Below, one piece after another: positions 7,705 through 8,884 of a stretch of 8,884 bases of DNA (position 1 is the first letter of the stretch; each line of letters starts with the position of its first letter). The notes under the pieces are model-generated. The model had not been told where the DNA came from. It did no database searches and saw only the letters and a program-made list of their open reading frames with translations. A program made the translations under genes and the position numbers. Origin of the DNA: Afipia sp. (GTDB lineage: Bacteria; Pseudomonadota; Alphaproteobacteria; Rhizobiales; Xanthobacteraceae). The stretch is taken from contig JAGVII010000886.1 in assembly GCA_020056155.1 (NCBI GenBank), positions 1-8,884 on the forward strand, given 5' to 3'.

Positions 7705-7706
7705 CA
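7702..7706 (-). promoter_or_regulatory. TGATG stop/start overlap coupling STAS-like gene and permease
   Basis: The stop TGA (7706-7704) and start ATG (7704-7702) share one base. This arrangement commonly lets a terminating ribosome re-initiate. No strong Shine-Dalgarno precedes the ATG, which fits dependence on coupling. Confidence 0.75.
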
Positions 7707-8072
7707 CGCCGCCGGAGCACAACTGGAAAGAAATTCACGGGCAGCACACTCGTCCTCAAAGACCCTGGTCGGCATCGACCAGAGCTTTTGAAACGTTTCC
7801 TCCATCTTTCTGGTCGCATCCGGCCTGACTATCGCAATGGCAAGACAACGCTCGGAGAGGCGCTTTCTTGTGGCCTTGAACCAGAGTGCCTGCTCGCGCT
7901 CTCCTGCGGCCGAAAGCCTGCCGCCGCCTCCAAACAGCGTAAGCAGCATAAATGGGGCCTCGCGGCTCCCTATCCCGGCGAGCGCTGCGAGATAATCACG
8001 CTCATCTGCCTCCGAATAGGGCGGCAGAAAGCGCAACGTCAACAGCAGCGGTCCGACTTCGAGGCTAACCAT
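7704..8072 (-). CDS. Small SpoIIAA/STAS-like protein in siderophore-uptake operon
   Basis: This is a 122-residue soluble protein without signal peptide or TM segment. The order of elements resembles SpoIIAA/STAS-like folds: strand LLLTLRFLPPYS (9-20), helix about 21-34, strand FMLLTLF (41-47), a Gly-rich turn (48-52), a helix ending in RLSERC (71-76), strand LAIAIVRP (77-84), helix 85-99, then PTRVFEDECAAREFL (101-115). The last segment matches the closing strand and helix of bacterial STAS/SEC14-like small proteins, which often read PTRVF-x-(D/E)-E-x-x-A. The assignment rests on pattern only. The gene lies 14 bases after the receptor stop, with GAGGG overlapping that stop, and overlaps the permease start. 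It is therefore likely a cytoplasmic accessory factor of this uptake system. Its biochemical role is unknown. Confidence 0.75.
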   Translation of the reverse strand: MVSLEVGPLLLTLRFLPPYSEADERDYLAALAGIGSREAPFMLLTLFGGGGRLSAAGEREQALWFKATRKRLSERCLAIAIVRPDATRKMEETFQKLWSMPTRVFEDECAAREFLSSCAPAA

Positions 8073-8086
8073 GTCGATCCATGCCC

Positions 8087-8884
8087 TCAGAAAGTTCTTC
8101 GGTAACCAACCGTGGCGGTCCGGCCCCAGGAGTAAACATTCAGATTGCGTACCGACGTCGCCGTTGGATTGACAAGCGGCGTGTCGAACAGATTGTTGAC
8201 GGCCGCATAGAACTCGCCGCCCTGCCAGGGGCCGCTGATAGCTGCGTTCATCGTCATGCCCCCGCCGATCGGATAAATCGTTCCGGCCGTGTTGATGGGA
8301 ACATGGCGCCCGGTATATCCCTCGCCTTCGAGCCTGACCTTGATGCCGTTGTCGAAGCGATAGTCGGTGAAGATCGTACCCCGGAACGGCGTTGCTATGC
8401 GGTTGTTGGGAAGCCAGCTCTCGAGAGAGCCGTTTCTGTCGCTATCATAACGGCCTTCGCGATATCCAAGGACCGTACCGAACGACAGCTGACTCGTGAG
8501 AGCCATTTCGCCGATAAATTCGACACCGTAGATCATCTCTTTCTGCTGAGAGATCTTGTTCGTCAACGGATCGAAGGTGACTCCCTGCTCAGACGTGCTC
8601 ACGAATCCGGTCAGGCTGCCCTTAAAGCGATCATCCCCGCCCCGAATACCCAGTTCATAGTTGTTGACCACCTGGGCTTCGGGCGCGATCGCCGTATAGC
8701 TGATCGTCGTGCCCCCGGCCGGGGTACAGTTCGGGTTCACGATCGGGCAGGCATACGCTGTGCTCAGTCCCGCACGGCGCGTATAGGCGCCGACGTCAGG
8801 CAACGCGAAGCCCTGCGAAAATCCACCGAAAATCTCCGATCGGTCGTTGAGCTTGAATGTCGCACCGGCGTTGTATGTCGGAGA
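8087..8884 (-). CDS. TonB-dependent siderophore receptor, C-terminal beta-barrel (5' partial)
   Basis: This is the last 265 residues of an outer-membrane gated channel that takes up ferric siderophores using energy from TonB-ExbBD. The frame is open to the window edge, so the signal peptide, plug domain and first barrel strands are missing. Visible marks are the barrel segment YNAGATFKLNDRSEIFGGFS near the fragment start, followed by SQGFALPDVG, NNYELGIRG, GVEFIGE and AAVNNLFDTP. The protein ends in RRTF, the terminal aromatic residue recognised by the BAM machinery. Alternating polar and aromatic strands recur throughout. An extracellular-loop-like stretch contains a CPIVNPNC pair of cysteines that could form a disulphide. 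The gene heads the visible minus-strand cluster, 14 bases before the STAS-like gene. Its promoter, where iron control would be expected, lies outside the window. The ligand cannot be told from this fragment; the permease type suggests an iron siderophore rather than vitamin B12 or heme. Confidence 0.95.
   Translation of the reverse strand, partial: SPTYNAGATFKLNDRSEIFGGFSQGFALPDVGAYTRRAGLSTAYACPIVNPNCTPAGGTTISYTAIAPEAQVVNNYELGIRGGDDRFKGSLTGFVSTSEQGVTFDPLTNKISQQKEMIYGVEFIGEMALTSQLSFGTVLGYREGRYDSDRNGSLESWLPNNRIATPFRGTIFTDYRFDNGIKVRLEGEGYTGRHVPINTAGTIYPIGGGMTMNAAISGPWQGGEFYAAVNNLFDTPLVNPTATSVRNLNVYSWGRTATVGYRRTF

Noticed and set aside
7705..7722. An upstream TTG start at 7722 for the MFS permease, adding six residues.
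   Set aside because: The ATG at 7704 forms a standard TGATG overlap with the preceding gene, and the extra residues add nothing conserved.
8087..8803. Taking the TTG at 8803 as the start of a short outer-membrane protein.
   Set aside because: The frame stays open to the window edge and encodes more typical receptor sequence upstream (YNAGATFKL, SQGFALPDVG), so the gene is simply cut off.

Overview
The window looks like chromosomal or megaplasmid DNA of an alphaproteobacterium, probably Hyphomicrobiales (Rhizobium/Bradyrhizobium-like). This rests on moderately high GC, a cyclase-type AAA/TPR regulator fragment and an RhtX/FptX-type siderophore permease. The taxonomic call is inference; no rRNA or tRNA gene is present. 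Coding density is very high: seven genes, and no gap longer than 123 bases.

Layout. On the plus strand, 1-1326 is the 3' part of a TPR-repeat protein that continues beyond the left edge. It converges on six minus-strand genes that fill the rest of the window. Read in their own direction (right to left) these are two tight groups. The first is a siderophore-uptake module: a TonB-dependent outer-membrane receptor (cut by the right edge), a small SpoIIAA/STAS-like protein, and an RhtX/FptX-type MFS permease. Its junctions are a 14-base gap and a TGATG stop/start overlap. After 123 bases comes the second group: a cytochrome P450, a six-TM protein of unknown function, and a Dyp-type heme peroxidase. 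Its junctions are a GTGA overlap and a 16-base gap.

How they may work together. The first group would bring a ferric siderophore across the outer membrane (receptor) and the inner membrane (permease). The second group is the most unusual part. It co-translates a P450 whose I-helix lacks the usual acidic residue, an integral membrane protein whose N- and C-terminal cytoplasmic domains are homologous to each other, and a cytoplasmic DyP peroxidase without a Tat signal. I infer a membrane-associated oxidative module using two heme enzymes, perhaps working on peroxides or a lipophilic substrate. The sequence does not reveal the substrate. It is also unknown whether the two groups share a transcript or iron control.
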